Numbered from the stretch's first letter, positions 17,287 through 25,629 are shown. The stretch is 33,167 nucleotides of DNA from Chloroflexota bacterium (GCA_013152585.1 JAADGC010000055.1:1-33167), one strand, 5' to 3'. Made by a program: numbers and translations. The notes: a model not told the origin generated them from the letters alone.

Positions 17287-18462
17287 TCAATCCCACAACG
17301 CATCCACACCACGCCGCACCGCTTGCTTGCCGTACTTTTGCCGCAAGCGGTCCAGCGTTTCCTGCAGCTTTCGCTCCCGGCCATCCTCCTCATCCCACAG
17401 GCTCAACTGCCGCCAACCCTCCTGCAGGCCGCTCACGCCCACGCCAATCAGGCGCACGGGGCGTCCCGACGGCCAGGCCTCGGCGAAGAGCTGTAAGGCA
17501 GCCGCGATGATGTCGTCGTCCTGATCTGTGGGCAGGGGAAAAGGTCGCTGTCGGCTAATGGTGCTGAAGTCGGACCAGCGCAACTTGAGCCTGACGGTGC
17601 TGGCGTTTTTGTGTTTGCGGCGCAGGTTGCGGCCCACGCCTTCGGCCAAACGCTGTAAGACGCGACGGAGCTGCCGCTCATCGGCCACATCATGGGCGAA
17701 GGTCGTTTCTTTGCTGATCGACTTGATCCGATGTTCTGTGATTACGGGGCGGTCGTCCCGCCCCTGCGCCCGTCGCACCAGATCATAGCCGTGTTTGCCG
17801 AAGCGTTCCTGCATGACCTCAGGTGCCTGGGCGGCGAGCTGGCCGATGGTGTGGATGCCCATCCTGGCCAGGGCCTGCGTCATTTTGGGCCCTACGCCCC
17901 ACAGCGCCTGCGTGGGCAGGGGCGCTAAAAAAGCAGCTTCCTGCCCCGGTGGCACCAGGGTGATGGCGTTGGGAGGTTGGCCGGTGCGCACCTGGCTTTT
18001 GCCCACATCATTGGCGATTTTGGCCACCAGTTTATTGCTGGCGACCCCCAGCGAGCAAGGCAGGCGCAACTCTTCCTGGATGCGGCACTGCATCCGCCGC
18101 GCCATGCTCTCGACCGGCTCCGGCACATCGCTCATGTCCAAAAAAGCTTCATCGATGCTGATGGGCTCGACCAGCGGCGTTTCATCTCTGAGGATGGCCA
18201 TCACCTGCCGCGAAACTTCGCCATAGCGGGCGTGTTGGCCGGAGACCACGATCAGCTCGGGGCACAGGCGCAGGGCCTGGGCCGTGGGCATGGCCGAGTG
18301 CACGCCAAACATGCGGGCCGGGTACGAGCAAGACGCCACCACCCCCCGCCCTTCGGGACTGCCCCCCACGGCAAAGGCTTTCCCTGACAGCGAGGGCTGC
18401 CGCAGCTCTTCCACAGCGCAGAAGAAGGCGTCGAGGTCGAGATGGATGATTTTGCGGGGCAT
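17287..18462 (-). CDS. dinB: DNA polymerase IV (Y-family translesion polymerase)
   Basis: Error-prone polymerase of 391 residues that extends past damaged template bases. The palm has the catalytic acidic residues in HLDLDAFFCAVEE (D9) and SIDEAFLDMS (D104, E105), and the finger motif CSYPARMFGVHSAMP. Helix-hairpin-helix and little-finger regions follow. Near the C-terminus QLSLWDEE is a plausible sliding-clamp-binding motif. I chose ATG 18462 because it starts the family N-terminus MPRKIIHLDLDAFF. No Shine-Dalgarno sequence is visible. No LexA-like box was recognised upstream. Confidence 0.94.
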   Translation of the reverse strand: MPRKIIHLDLDAFFCAVEELRQPSLSGKAFAVGGSPEGRGVVASCSYPARMFGVHSAMPTAQALRLCPELIVVSGQHARYGEVSRQVMAILRDETPLVEPISIDEAFLDMSDVPEPVESMARRMQCRIQEELRLPCSLGVASNKLVAKIANDVGKSQVRTGQPPNAITLVPPGQEAAFLAPLPTQALWGVGPKMTQALARMGIHTIGQLAAQAPEVMQERFGKHGYDLVRRAQGRDDRPVITEHRIKSISKETTFAHDVADERQLRRVLQRLAEGVGRNLRRKHKNASTVRLKLRWSDFSTISRQRPFPLPTDQDDDIIAAALQLFAEAWPSGRPVRLIGVGVSGLQEGWRQLSLWDEEDGRERKLQETLDRLRQKYGKQAVRRGVDALWD

Positions 18463-18509
18463 GAGGAGGGGAGGAGAAAGAGGATGTAGGAGCGGCTGGG
18501 AGAGGAAGT

Positions 18510-18600
18510 TTAGTTTTCCCGCAAATACAGCGCCACCCCCACCTGGCGCGCTGCTTCTTGCAGGCGGGCGGTTCCGGATCGACGACAATGGAGAAACGAG
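18510..18600 (-). pseudogene. possible C-terminal gene remnant upstream of dinB
   Basis: Between the hairpin at 18601 and dinB a minus-strand frame ends in RLQEAARQVGVALYLREN followed by TAA. The composition looks like a real protein C-terminus, but the frame runs into the palindrome and has no start. It may be the tail of a deleted gene; it may equally be chance. Confidence 0.2.
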
Positions 18601-18635
18601 GGCTCTGAGGCGGATTCATGATCCGCCTCAGAGCC
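18601..18635. terminator. perfect 15-bp-stem hairpin, probable terminator of the NYN-domain gene
   Basis: The arms GGCTCTGAGGCGGAT and ATCCGCCTCAGAGCC pair perfectly around TCATG. It begins 8 bases after the stop of the minus-strand NYN gene. T-rich sequence follows on the plus strand (TTATTTCTTATTT), while the minus-strand tail is only moderately T-rich. Its inner core belongs to the dispersed GGATTC-N-ATCC palindrome family, so it may be a repeat used as a terminator. Confidence 0.65.
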
Positions 18636-18642
18636 TTATTTC

Positions 18643-20205
18643 TTATTTCCCCTTCCGCAATCCGTCCAGAATCCATTTATCCACCAATTTCTTTTCTTTG
18701 GCGGTTAATTCCAGTTCGGCGTCTTCACAGCGCGTGAGCACGCTGTTGCGATACACGCGTGCCAAACGCAGGGGCGTATCACGTTTGTTGAAACGATGCT
18801 TGGCATAGGTGATGCCCTTGAGCACGAAGGAGACGGCAGCCCGGGAGATGGACTCACCGCGCTCGATGCACAGGTCGCGCACGGCCTTGGAGGTGGTGGT
18901 GAGATTGTAGGAATGGGTGCTCAGGTGTTCGGCCAAAGCCGTGAAGAATATGGCATATTGATGCGGACTAAGGTTAGGGATACCCGTGATCTGGCTGACA
19001 CGTTCGCTGAAAGCGGTTAATTCCGGATCCTGTTCTTTCTCGGCTTTGCTTTGCTCTTCGCTGGGCAGCTCATGTCGTCGGGGGTCAAGCAGGAAACCCG
19101 GCGACGGAGTTGTGGCGATCTCAAAGGGCAGATTGTCGTAGCTTTGCAACAGGTTCTTGAATGTGCCGGCGCCCAGCCAGTGCGATTCCAGCACCTGCTG
19201 GCCGATAGTGTTGATGATATCGTGAGCCGCTTTGGCCATGAGGATGGGCTCATCTGCTTCTGCGATCAGTTGTTTGACGCGCTCCAGAATCCGGCGCCGC
19301 ATCGAATCTTCGTTGTTGGCGGGAGCCTGTTTGCCGCTGACTTTGGGGCGACTACGAGCGCGTTTGGGCACCGAAACAATCACGCGCCAGGGATCCCCTT
19401 CGGCAATCTGCAGGTCGGGACGGCGGCGGGTGAGGCTGGTGCTCAGCGCCCGTAACGAGAAATAGCCCAACCAGTTGGTGTCCCGACGAAATTCCGGAAA
19501 ATCACGCAGCAGGCGCGGGAGCTGCGTGGCCAGGATCTCGCCGTTGGCGCTGGCCTCGGCATAGAGCTTGTCGGCCATGGCGTCCAGCAATTCGGGCGTG
19601 GCGGTGACAGCCACAGGGCGGATACGCTCGCGCTGGCTGCGGTCTTTGCTGGCAGCCAAAGCATGTTCGATGAACACATCTTCGCTGATCACCAGATCGC
19701 AGGCGGCGATATACGCCGGCGAGGCCGGGCCCGCGGCCAAAATGGTGGTCTTGCGACCATGGGCCCGCAGGCGCAGCAACACGGGCGTGAAATCGGAATC
19801 GCCGGAAAGGATGATAAACTCATCAAAATGCGTCTTGTGTTCCAGGGTATCGATGATATCCATGACCATGTAGATATCGGCGCTGTTTTTACCCTGGGAT
19901 GTGAGCGATGGGCAGTCCACAACGGAGAATGCCGATCGGATGAAGTAGGGGCGATAGCGATGGAAGTCGCGCGGGTTCAGATAGGAACGGCGGATGAGAA
20001 TGTCACGCTGGGGTTGAGGCGGGGTGGTGCCACCGCCGGCAGTTTCAAACCCGGGCATGCCATTTTCCAGCCATTTCAGCCAGGTCGATGGTTTGCTGGC
20101 AAAGACCTCGGCCGCATATTCGTCCAATTGTCGTAGCCCCAAATAGATGTTATCGAAATCGATAAACAAAGCTGATTTCAGGGGGGGAAGTTGATTTTCA
20201 ATCAT
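18643..20205 (-). CDS. NYN-domain (PIN-like) RNase protein with LOTUS/OST-HTH-type domains
   Basis: Predicted RNA-acting protein of 520 residues, not linked to a known pathway. Residues 10-190 form a NYN domain with the acidic active-site set FIDFDN (D16, D18), NSADIYMVMD (D110) and SGDSDF (D136, D138), as in the LabA/DUF88 group. It carries an inserted Gly/Thr/Pro stretch (about 51-68). Two winged-helix segments of the OST-HTH/LOTUS kind follow, about 205-275 and about 300-375. A further helical C-terminal part (about 395-520) I do not recognise. Lys/Arg-rich KRARSRPK lies between the two modules. It starts 61 bases after ileS on the same strand, so co-transcription with the synthetase is likely. 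Confidence 0.8.
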   Translation of the reverse strand: MIENQLPPLKSALFIDFDNIYLGLRQLDEYAAEVFASKPSTWLKWLENGMPGFETAGGGTTPPQPQRDILIRRSYLNPRDFHRYRPYFIRSAFSVVDCPSLTSQGKNSADIYMVMDIIDTLEHKTHFDEFIILSGDSDFTPVLLRLRAHGRKTTILAAGPASPAYIAACDLVISEDVFIEHALAASKDRSQRERIRPVAVTATPELLDAMADKLYAEASANGEILATQLPRLLRDFPEFRRDTNWLGYFSLRALSTSLTRRRPDLQIAEGDPWRVIVSVPKRARSRPKVSGKQAPANNEDSMRRRILERVKQLIAEADEPILMAKAAHDIINTIGQQVLESHWLGAGTFKNLLQSYDNLPFEIATTPSPGFLLDPRRHELPSEEQSKAEKEQDPELTAFSERVSQITGIPNLSPHQYAIFFTALAEHLSTHSYNLTTTSKAVRDLCIERGESISRAAVSFVLKGITYAKHRFNKRDTPLRLARVYRNSVLTRCEDAELELTAKEKKLVDKWILDGLRKGK

Positions 20206-20266
20206 GATTATTCACTTGTGAGTCTTGTGGGGAGGGAACAGAAACAGCAACGTCTCTGGTCCCGAA

Positions 20267-23200
20267 TTATGAGTTTTGGCGTTGGATGCCAATCGTCAGC
20301 GGTACCCCCTCGATCTTGTGTTGTTCGACAAAAGCGCTGTCTGGCGCCCCTGCCACGTGCAATTGATCGCTGAGGGTTTCTGCCTGGATGGTGTCGCCCC
20401 AGGCGGCTAGAGTGGCGTTCAGCTCCGGGTCGTCGGTCTGCACCCAGGTGATGATGTGGTCGGCAATGTTGAAGCCGGCGTTCTTGCGCATGGCCTGAAT
20501 GCGGCGCACCACTTCGCGGGCCTTGCCTTCGGAGATCAGCTCGGGTGTAAGCACGGCGTCGATGCCAACGGTGACGACCTTGTCTGCAGCCACGGCCAGA
20601 CCGGCGGCCGGTTCTGTCTGCACCAGGATTTCCCGGGCAGCCAGCTCGACTTCTCGTCCGTCCAGGGGCACGACGACGACCTCTCCGGCCTGCACCCGGG
20701 CAGCAACCTCATCCGCCGGCAGGGCAGCGAGGGCCGAGCGGACTTGAGGGAAATCTTTGCCCAGTTTGGGGCCGAGCAGACGGTTGTTGGGTAGCACCCG
20801 AAACGAGACCAGTTGGCCGGGGTCCGAGACGAATTCGATAGCCTTGACGTTGAGCTCATCGGCGATGATTTCCAGGAATTCCCGGCCCAGGGCCTGGCGC
20901 CCGGCCTGCACATGCACGAGTATTTTAGCCAAAGGCTGGCGCACACGCAAGTTGGCATGACTGCGGGCGCTGAGCCCCTGACTGGTGATGCTGCGGGCCA
21001 GCGCCATCTGCTCCATGAGATTGCTGTCGATCACCGCCAGATCGGCCTGGGGCCAGTCGGTGTGATGGACGCTTTCGCGAGCAGTGGCCTGCACCGAGTG
21101 CACCAGATTCTGGTACATGACTTCGGTGACAAAGGGCATGATAGGCGCCAGGGTGCGGATCAGCTTGACGAGGACGTGATAGAGGGTGGCATAAGCCTGC
21201 TCTTTGTCGGCGTCGAGTTCGCTCTTCCAGAAACGGCGACGGCTGCGGCGCACATACCAGTTGGTCAGGTCTTCGAGCAGGGCTTCCAGCACCAACGTGG
21301 CTGCAAAGGCGTCGGAGTTCTCCAGGTTTTCGGTCACGCGGGCGACTACATCGTTCAGGCGCGCCAGAATCCATTGGTCCAGGGGGTTGCCGACGGCCGG
21401 GGTATGCCCCTCGGGGTGGGCCGGATCAAAGGTGGGGAAACGGGGACTCCAGTCGTCGAGGGCGGCATAGGTGATGAAGAAGTTGTACACATTCCACAGG
21501 GGGATCAACACCCGGCGTCGCGCCTCGTCGGCTTTCTGGTAGCCAAAAAGTAAGTTGTTTTCGGGCTTGTGCGCCGCATACAGCCAGCGCATCACGTCCA
21601 CGCCCATCTTATCGGCAGCCTCGTTGAATTCGATAGAATTGCCCCAGCTCTTGTGCATTTCCTGGCCATCTTCGGCCAGTAACGAGGCGTAGCCAAAGTT
21701 CTGCAGGAACGGCGGCGAGTTGTCGATCACGGTGGCCATGGCCAGCAGACTGTAGAACCAGTTGCGGAATTGGCCCGGGAACGATTCGCTGATCCAGGCT
21801 GCGGGATACCACTGGCGCCAGTAGTCCGGGTCGCTACGATAGCGCAGGGTGCTGAAGGGCACGACACCGGCATCGAGCCAGGGACTGCCCACGTCGGGGA
21901 TGCGGTGCATGACGCCGCCGCAGTGCGGGCATTTGAGTTTGACCGCATCGATAAAGGGCCGGTGCGGCGTGTGCCCGGCAAGTTCGTCCCCACCGGCAAT
22001 GGCCCGCTCATGCAGTTCGTGTTCGTCGCCCACCACATGGTACTGGTCGCAATCTTCGCACACCCAGAAGGGCAACGCCAGCCCCCAATAGCGCTTTTTG
22101 GAGATCATCCAATCGTGCATGTTGCGCAACCAGTCCAGCTCGCGGGCGTGTCCGAAATCAGGAATCCAGCGGATCTGGTCGACCACATCCATGATTTGGT
22201 AGCGCAGGCTGCGTTCTTTTTCGGCGGGCGTGACCTCTGAGCGGGGCTTGTCGTACAGCTCGCCCATGCTGATGAACCATTCGTCCACCAGGCGGAATAC
22301 CAGCTCGGTGCCGCAGCGCCAGCAGGTGGGGTAGCGGTGGCTGTAGTCGGTCACCCGATAGAGAATGCCTTTCTGCTGCAGGTCGGCGAAGATATCGGAT
22401 GCCACATCGGCCACATGCCGACCGTTGAGCCAGCCGAAGCCGTCCTCGAAACGGCTATCTTCATTGAGCGGGGCGATGATGGGGAAGTCTCTGTCTTTGC
22501 CCAAGTGATAGTCCTCGGCGCCGCAGCCAGGGGCAATGTGCACAATGCCCGTGCCTTCGGCTTCACCCACATCTTCCCACAGGATGACCTGATGCGTGTC
22601 GGCGGCGGTGCGACCTTGACCGATCTCGAGCTGGGACAGGGGATGGAAGCCGCCGGCTTGTTGGGCGGCCGGCAGATCATCGAAGGGGCCGTCGTAGCTC
22701 CAGCCTTCCATATCCCGACCTTTGAGCTCAGCCAGCACTTCGACCTCGCCCTGCAACATGTGCAAAGTGCCCTTCGACAAATACAGCACGTGTTCGCCGT
22801 TGCGAACCTTGACATAATCGAGATCCGGCCCCACGGCAGCAGCGACGTTGCTGGTCAGCGTCCACGGCGTGGTCGTCCACACCAGCAGCGATTCGCCCGG
22901 TCGTTCCCGCAGGGGCAGACGCAGGGTGATACTGCGATGCGTGATTTCTTTGTAGCCGTCGGTGACGATTTCGTGCTGGCTGATGCCGGTGGCGCAGCGG
23001 GGGCACCAGGGCATGACATCGGCGCCCTGATAGAGCCAGCCTTTCTGCCACACCTTCTTGAGGAAGGTCCAGATCATATAATTGTTTTCGGTGGAGAAGG
23101 TGTAGTAGCTGCCGCCCAACTCAGCTAATCCCAGGCGCCCGACAATGCCCTCCACAGTGTCGGTGACAGGTCCTTCTGGCCCCTCAACCGTGATGATCTG

Positions 23201-23689
23201 CGCCGAATCTTCGAGCAGTTTGTCGGCCAGCCAGCGCAACTGGTCTGTATCATTCCAGTCCATCCAATAACCCAGCCGTATAGATTGTGCGGTCTGCACA
23301 GCCGAATAGCGCAGGACGCGGGCCTTGCAGCGGCGCACGAAGGGTTCCAGACCATAAGCCTCGATATCCTTCTTGGATTTGAAACCGAATTCTTTTTCGA
23401 CCTCGACCTCGACCCACAGGCCCTGGCAGTCGAATCCATTTTGATAGCGAAGTTCGTGCCCACGCATGGCCCAATAGCGATTGTAAAGGTCTTTGTAACT
23501 ACGACCCCAACCGTGGTGCACGCCCATGGGGTTGTTGGCAGTGATGGGGCCGTCGATAAAGGACCACTTGGGTTGGCCTTTGCGCAACTGGCGCAATTTT
23601 TGGAAGGCCTTGCTTTCTTTCCAGAAATCAAGCACCTCATGTTCTTGTTGGATGAAGTCCACGTTGGACGGGACTGGTTGAAATGGCAT
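20267..23689 (-). CDS. ileS: isoleucyl-tRNA synthetase, divergent class I signatures
   Basis: Charges tRNA-Ile with isoleucine. The protein has 1140 residues, with AGGAG eight bases before ATG 23689. The HIGH box is HHGW (58-61, in PMGVHHGWGRSYKD). The KMSKS box is replaced by EMHKSWGN (about 676-683), so the first Lys-Met-Ser is altered but the K-S core is kept. An editing (CP1) region contains TTPWTLTSN. Four CxxC pairs (CPRC, CWRC, CEDC, CPHC) may bind zinc. The C-terminus has the helical anticodon-binding part. Overall order fits IleRS rather than Val/LeuRS, but the altered signatures mark a separate clade. A weak promoter may lie at 23690-23770. Confidence 0.85.
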   Translation of the reverse strand: MPFQPVPSNVDFIQQEHEVLDFWKESKAFQKLRQLRKGQPKWSFIDGPITANNPMGVHHGWGRSYKDLYNRYWAMRGHELRYQNGFDCQGLWVEVEVEKEFGFKSKKDIEAYGLEPFVRRCKARVLRYSAVQTAQSIRLGYWMDWNDTDQLRWLADKLLEDSAQIITVEGPEGPVTDTVEGIVGRLGLAELGGSYYTFSTENNYMIWTFLKKVWQKGWLYQGADVMPWCPRCATGISQHEIVTDGYKEITHRSITLRLPLRERPGESLLVWTTTPWTLTSNVAAAVGPDLDYVKVRNGEHVLYLSKGTLHMLQGEVEVLAELKGRDMEGWSYDGPFDDLPAAQQAGGFHPLSQLEIGQGRTAADTHQVILWEDVGEAEGTGIVHIAPGCGAEDYHLGKDRDFPIIAPLNEDSRFEDGFGWLNGRHVADVASDIFADLQQKGILYRVTDYSHRYPTCWRCGTELVFRLVDEWFISMGELYDKPRSEVTPAEKERSLRYQIMDVVDQIRWIPDFGHARELDWLRNMHDWMISKKRYWGLALPFWVCEDCDQYHVVGDEHELHERAIAGGDELAGHTPHRPFIDAVKLKCPHCGGVMHRIPDVGSPWLDAGVVPFSTLRYRSDPDYWRQWYPAAWISESFPGQFRNWFYSLLAMATVIDNSPPFLQNFGYASLLAEDGQEMHKSWGNSIEFNEAADKMGVDVMRWLYAAHKPENNLLFGYQKADEARRRVLIPLWNVYNFFITYAALDDWSPRFPTFDPAHPEGHTPAVGNPLDQWILARLNDVVARVTENLENSDAFAATLVLEALLEDLTNWYVRRSRRRFWKSELDADKEQAYATLYHVLVKLIRTLAPIMPFVTEVMYQNLVHSVQATARESVHHTDWPQADLAVIDSNLMEQMALARSITSQGLSARSHANLRVRQPLAKILVHVQAGRQALGREFLEIIADELNVKAIEFVSDPGQLVSFRVLPNNRLLGPKLGKDFPQVRSALAALPADEVAARVQAGEVVVVPLDGREVELAAREILVQTEPAAGLAVAADKVVTVGIDAVLTPELISEGKAREVVRRIQAMRKNAGFNIADHIITWVQTDDPELNATLAAWGDTIQAETLSDQLHVAGAPDSAFVEQHKIEGVPLTIGIQRQNS

Positions 23690-23860
23690 ATAGCTTCTCC
23701 TAAAACCGGCTGTGCCGGGAAAGGGTCAGTATGATCAAGTGTGGGTCGCTGATGGTATAATAACAGATGTGCAATGAATCGTTCTCAACAGGTGTATCAC
23801 ATGCGTATGGCAGTACAAATTCATTGGCTATGGATTTTCAGATGGGGCTGTTGGCGGTTG

Positions 23861-24598
23861 TTAAGCTTCTGCAAGGGCACCGGGGGCCGGCACCCGAAGG
23901 GCAATATAAATGCGTTTGTTGATGGCGCCTTTGGATTTGTAATTGACGACTTCGATGCCGCCCACCTCGGAGGTGTTGGCCACATGGGTGCCGCCATCCG
24001 CCTGTAAGTCCAGGCCTTCCAGCGCCACGGTGCGTATTTCCTGGATGCCCGGGGGCAGAAGATTGATTTTGGTGCGAATGAGGTCGGGGATTTGGAAGGC
24101 TGCGGCACGGGGTAAGATTTTCACATGCACGGGGCGGGCTGCCGCCACCTCGGTGTTGCATTTGGCCTCGATCTCGCCCACCAGGTCTTTGTGCAGGCTG
24201 GCGAATTCGAAGTCCATGCGGCCTTTACCGGGCTCCATGTTGCCGCCCGTGACCTGGGCGCCGTAATCCCGCCAGACCACGCCGCAGAGGATGTGCAGGG
24301 CGGTGTGTGTACGCATGAGAGCGTAGCGTCGTTCCCAATCGAGCTCGCCATGCAGGGTGTCGCCCACGGCAGGCAGGCCGTCGCCGCTGAGCCAGTGCCA
24401 GACGGTGCCAGCTTCTTTTTTGACTTTCGTCACTTGCCAGGCGCCGAGCTGACCCCGATCGTGGGGCTGACCGCCACCGCCGGGGTAAAACGCAGTGCGA
24501 TCGAGAGCCACGCGGCCCTGTTCAGCATCAACAGCCATAACCGTGGCGTCGAATTCACGCAGGTAGGAATTGGTTTGGTATAATAGTGTAGTGGACAT
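23861..24598 (-). CDS. alanyl-tRNA editing protein (AlaX-like)
   Basis: Free-standing relative of the AlaRS editing domain, expected to remove serine (or glycine) from mischarged tRNA-Ala. Of 245 residues, the N-terminal half has the glycine-rich DRTAFYPGGGGQPHDRG loop. The zinc site shows HTALH (H98, H102) and DGGTH (D201, H205). The residue that is usually Cys in CGGTH is Asp here. The gene lies 171 bases before ileS on the same strand, suggesting a translation-fidelity pair. A T-box leader points at it from about 580 bases upstream, with a toxin-antitoxin pair in between on the other strand. Confidence 0.85.
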   Translation of the reverse strand: MSTTLLYQTNSYLREFDATVMAVDAEQGRVALDRTAFYPGGGGQPHDRGQLGAWQVTKVKKEAGTVWHWLSGDGLPAVGDTLHGELDWERRYALMRTHTALHILCGVVWRDYGAQVTGGNMEPGKGRMDFEFASLHKDLVGEIEAKCNTEVAAARPVHVKILPRAAAFQIPDLIRTKINLLPPGIQEIRTVALEGLDLQADGGTHVANTSEVGGIEVVNYKSKGAINKRIYIALRVPAPGALAEA

Positions 24599-24667
24599 GA
24601 TGATGTTTCGGATGGTAGAATAAATAGAGAAATTTAAGGACTCTCTCTTGATGGTGGAAATCAGCCG

Positions 24668-24874
24668 ATGCAGATTGTTTCAACAATTGATGAAAAGAAA
24701 ACCAAAGATTTGCTTAAGGCAGCACTTGTGGAGCTGATGGAAGAAAACCCAGATGCATTTTCGCAAGCTGTCATCCAGGCAATGCAGGAGGTCGGATTAG
24801 CCAGGGCCATTCGGGAAGGAAGGCAGGATGATTTCATCGATGAAAAGGAAGTCTTTAGTATCCTGGAAAATTAG
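24668..24874 (+). CDS. RelB-like antitoxin
   Basis: Small acidic protein of 68 residues, two bases upstream of a RelE-type toxin, the usual order of type II modules. Helical throughout; the C-terminal ARAIREGRQDDFIDEKEVFSIL resembles the toxin-binding end of RelB/Phd-like antitoxins. No clear DNA-binding fold is visible, so autoregulation is uncertain. The Shine-Dalgarno sequence is weak. It is antisense to the presumed T-box read-through transcript. Confidence 0.65.
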   Translation: MQIVSTIDEKKTKDLLKAALVELMEENPDAFSQAVIQAMQEVGLARAIREGRQDDFIDEKEVFSILEN

Positions 24875-24876
24875 GA

Positions 24877-25143
24877 ATGAAGGTACTATTCGAGAGGAGT
24901 TTTGCCAAAGATCTACGGGCCCTAAAAGACCGAAAGCTGTATGGGCGAGTGTCGCAGACGATAGCTGAGGTGAAGCTTGCCCATGACTTGAGCGAAGTCA
25001 AACAGCTAACAAAGCTTAAGGGCTACAGCAGCTTCTACCGAATACGTGTGGGCAATTATCGCATCGGCATGGAGGTGCTAGAAGATACGGCGATTTTTGT
25101 CAGGATTTTGCATCGGAAGGATATTTACCGCTTCTTTCCTTGA
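24877..25143 (+). CDS. RelE/ParE-family toxin
   Basis: Basic protein of 88 residues. It opens with MKVLFERSFAKDLRALKD and has the core LTKLKGYSSFYRIRVGNYRIG and the end FVRILHRKDIYRFFP, all typical of RelE/ParE toxins. In the RelE branch these cleave mRNA in the ribosomal A site; conserved basic residues are present (R62-like in YRIRVG, R82-like in LHRKD). The gene follows the antitoxin after 2 bases and ends 35 bases before the T-box terminator on the opposite strand. Confidence 0.8.
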   Translation: MKVLFERSFAKDLRALKDRKLYGRVSQTIAEVKLAHDLSEVKQLTKLKGYSSFYRIRVGNYRIGMEVLEDTAIFVRILHRKDIYRFFP

Positions 25144-25177
25144 TGGTTGGATGGTTTCGATAGGACGTGTGTAAAAT

Positions 25178-25211
25178 AAAAAACGCCTCCGTCCTTGCAG
25201 GGACGAAAGCG
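25178..25211 (-). terminator. intrinsic terminator of the T-box leader
   Basis: On the minus strand CGCTTTCGTCC pairs along its full length (with three G-U/T-G pairs) with GGACGGAGGCG around CTGCAA, followed by six T residues. This is the off-state hairpin, alternative to an antiterminator that includes the T-box bulge. Confidence 0.85.
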
Positions 25212-25478
25212 TAACTTCCGCGGTGCCACCCTGGTTCGGCGCATGTCAACACGCCGCACTCTGTGGAAGACCATCATCTCCCCGTGGTTGCTAACGGGCC
25301 ACGAGACCGGTCGCGCTTAGTGAGTGCACACACGGACAAACACTGTTCGGCTGACAGCTCCGGAGGGATTTTCGGCGGGGGTCAGACGTTCGGCTTACAC
25401 CATCCCGAACTCGCTGGGTCTGGTTGAGACCCGACTACTCGTCTCCATCGATGCTTTTACGGTGGATATGTTGCTTAA
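25178..25478 (-). ncRNA. T-box riboswitch leader
   Basis: tRNA-sensing leader on the minus strand. The conserved T-box AGGGTGGCACCGCGG lies at about 25219-25233, just before the terminator. Stem I is recognisable near 25370-25460: GACGAGTAG carries an AGTA loop-E half, the distal loop is TTCGG-GATGGTGTAAG-CCGAA with the conserved GGTG-N-AAG, and on the 3' side GCCGAAAATCCCTCC holds the specifier loop (GAA, then AAUCC). The specifier can be read AUC (Ile) or UCC (Ser). The bulge UGGC would pair with a tRNA whose discriminator is G, which fits Ser and not a typical tRNA-Ile. The nearest same-strand genes are alaX and ileS, beyond the opposite-strand toxin-antitoxin pair. Confidence 0.88.
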
Positions 25479-25484
25479 CATAGG

Positions 25485-25513
25485 ATGTTATCATGTTTGG
25501 GATAATGTGTCAA
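25485..25513 (-). promoter_or_regulatory. promoter of the T-box leader
   Basis: On the minus strand TTGACA (25513-25508) and TAACAT (25490-25485) are separated by 17 bases. Transcription would start near 25478, just before Stem I. Confidence 0.65.
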
Positions 25514-25530
25514 ATACGGGGTTGATTCGG

Positions 25531-25629
25531 GGGTGCGTCCCCGGAAATTGGGCGTAAGGTTGGAGGTGGCGCTGCGGCGCATCACGGATGCGCCGAGCGC
25601 TTGCTCACGAGCCGGATTCGCAATCCGGC
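25531..25629 (+). repeat. composite repeat, copy 1 (72-bp direct repeat plus palindromes)
   Basis: The first 72 bases (25531-25602) match 29013-29084 with four differences. They contain the perfect palindrome GGCGCATCACGGATGCGCC (25576-25594). A second palindrome, GCCGGATTCGCAATCCGGC, follows at 25611-25629. The copy lies just downstream of the dynamin-like gene; the other copy lies upstream of its partner gene. Confidence 0.85.

Noticed and set aside
24579-24584. TATAAT as the promoter of the toxin-antitoxin pair
   Set aside because: It lies within the first codons of alaX and no -35 box is at the right distance; possible but not supportable.
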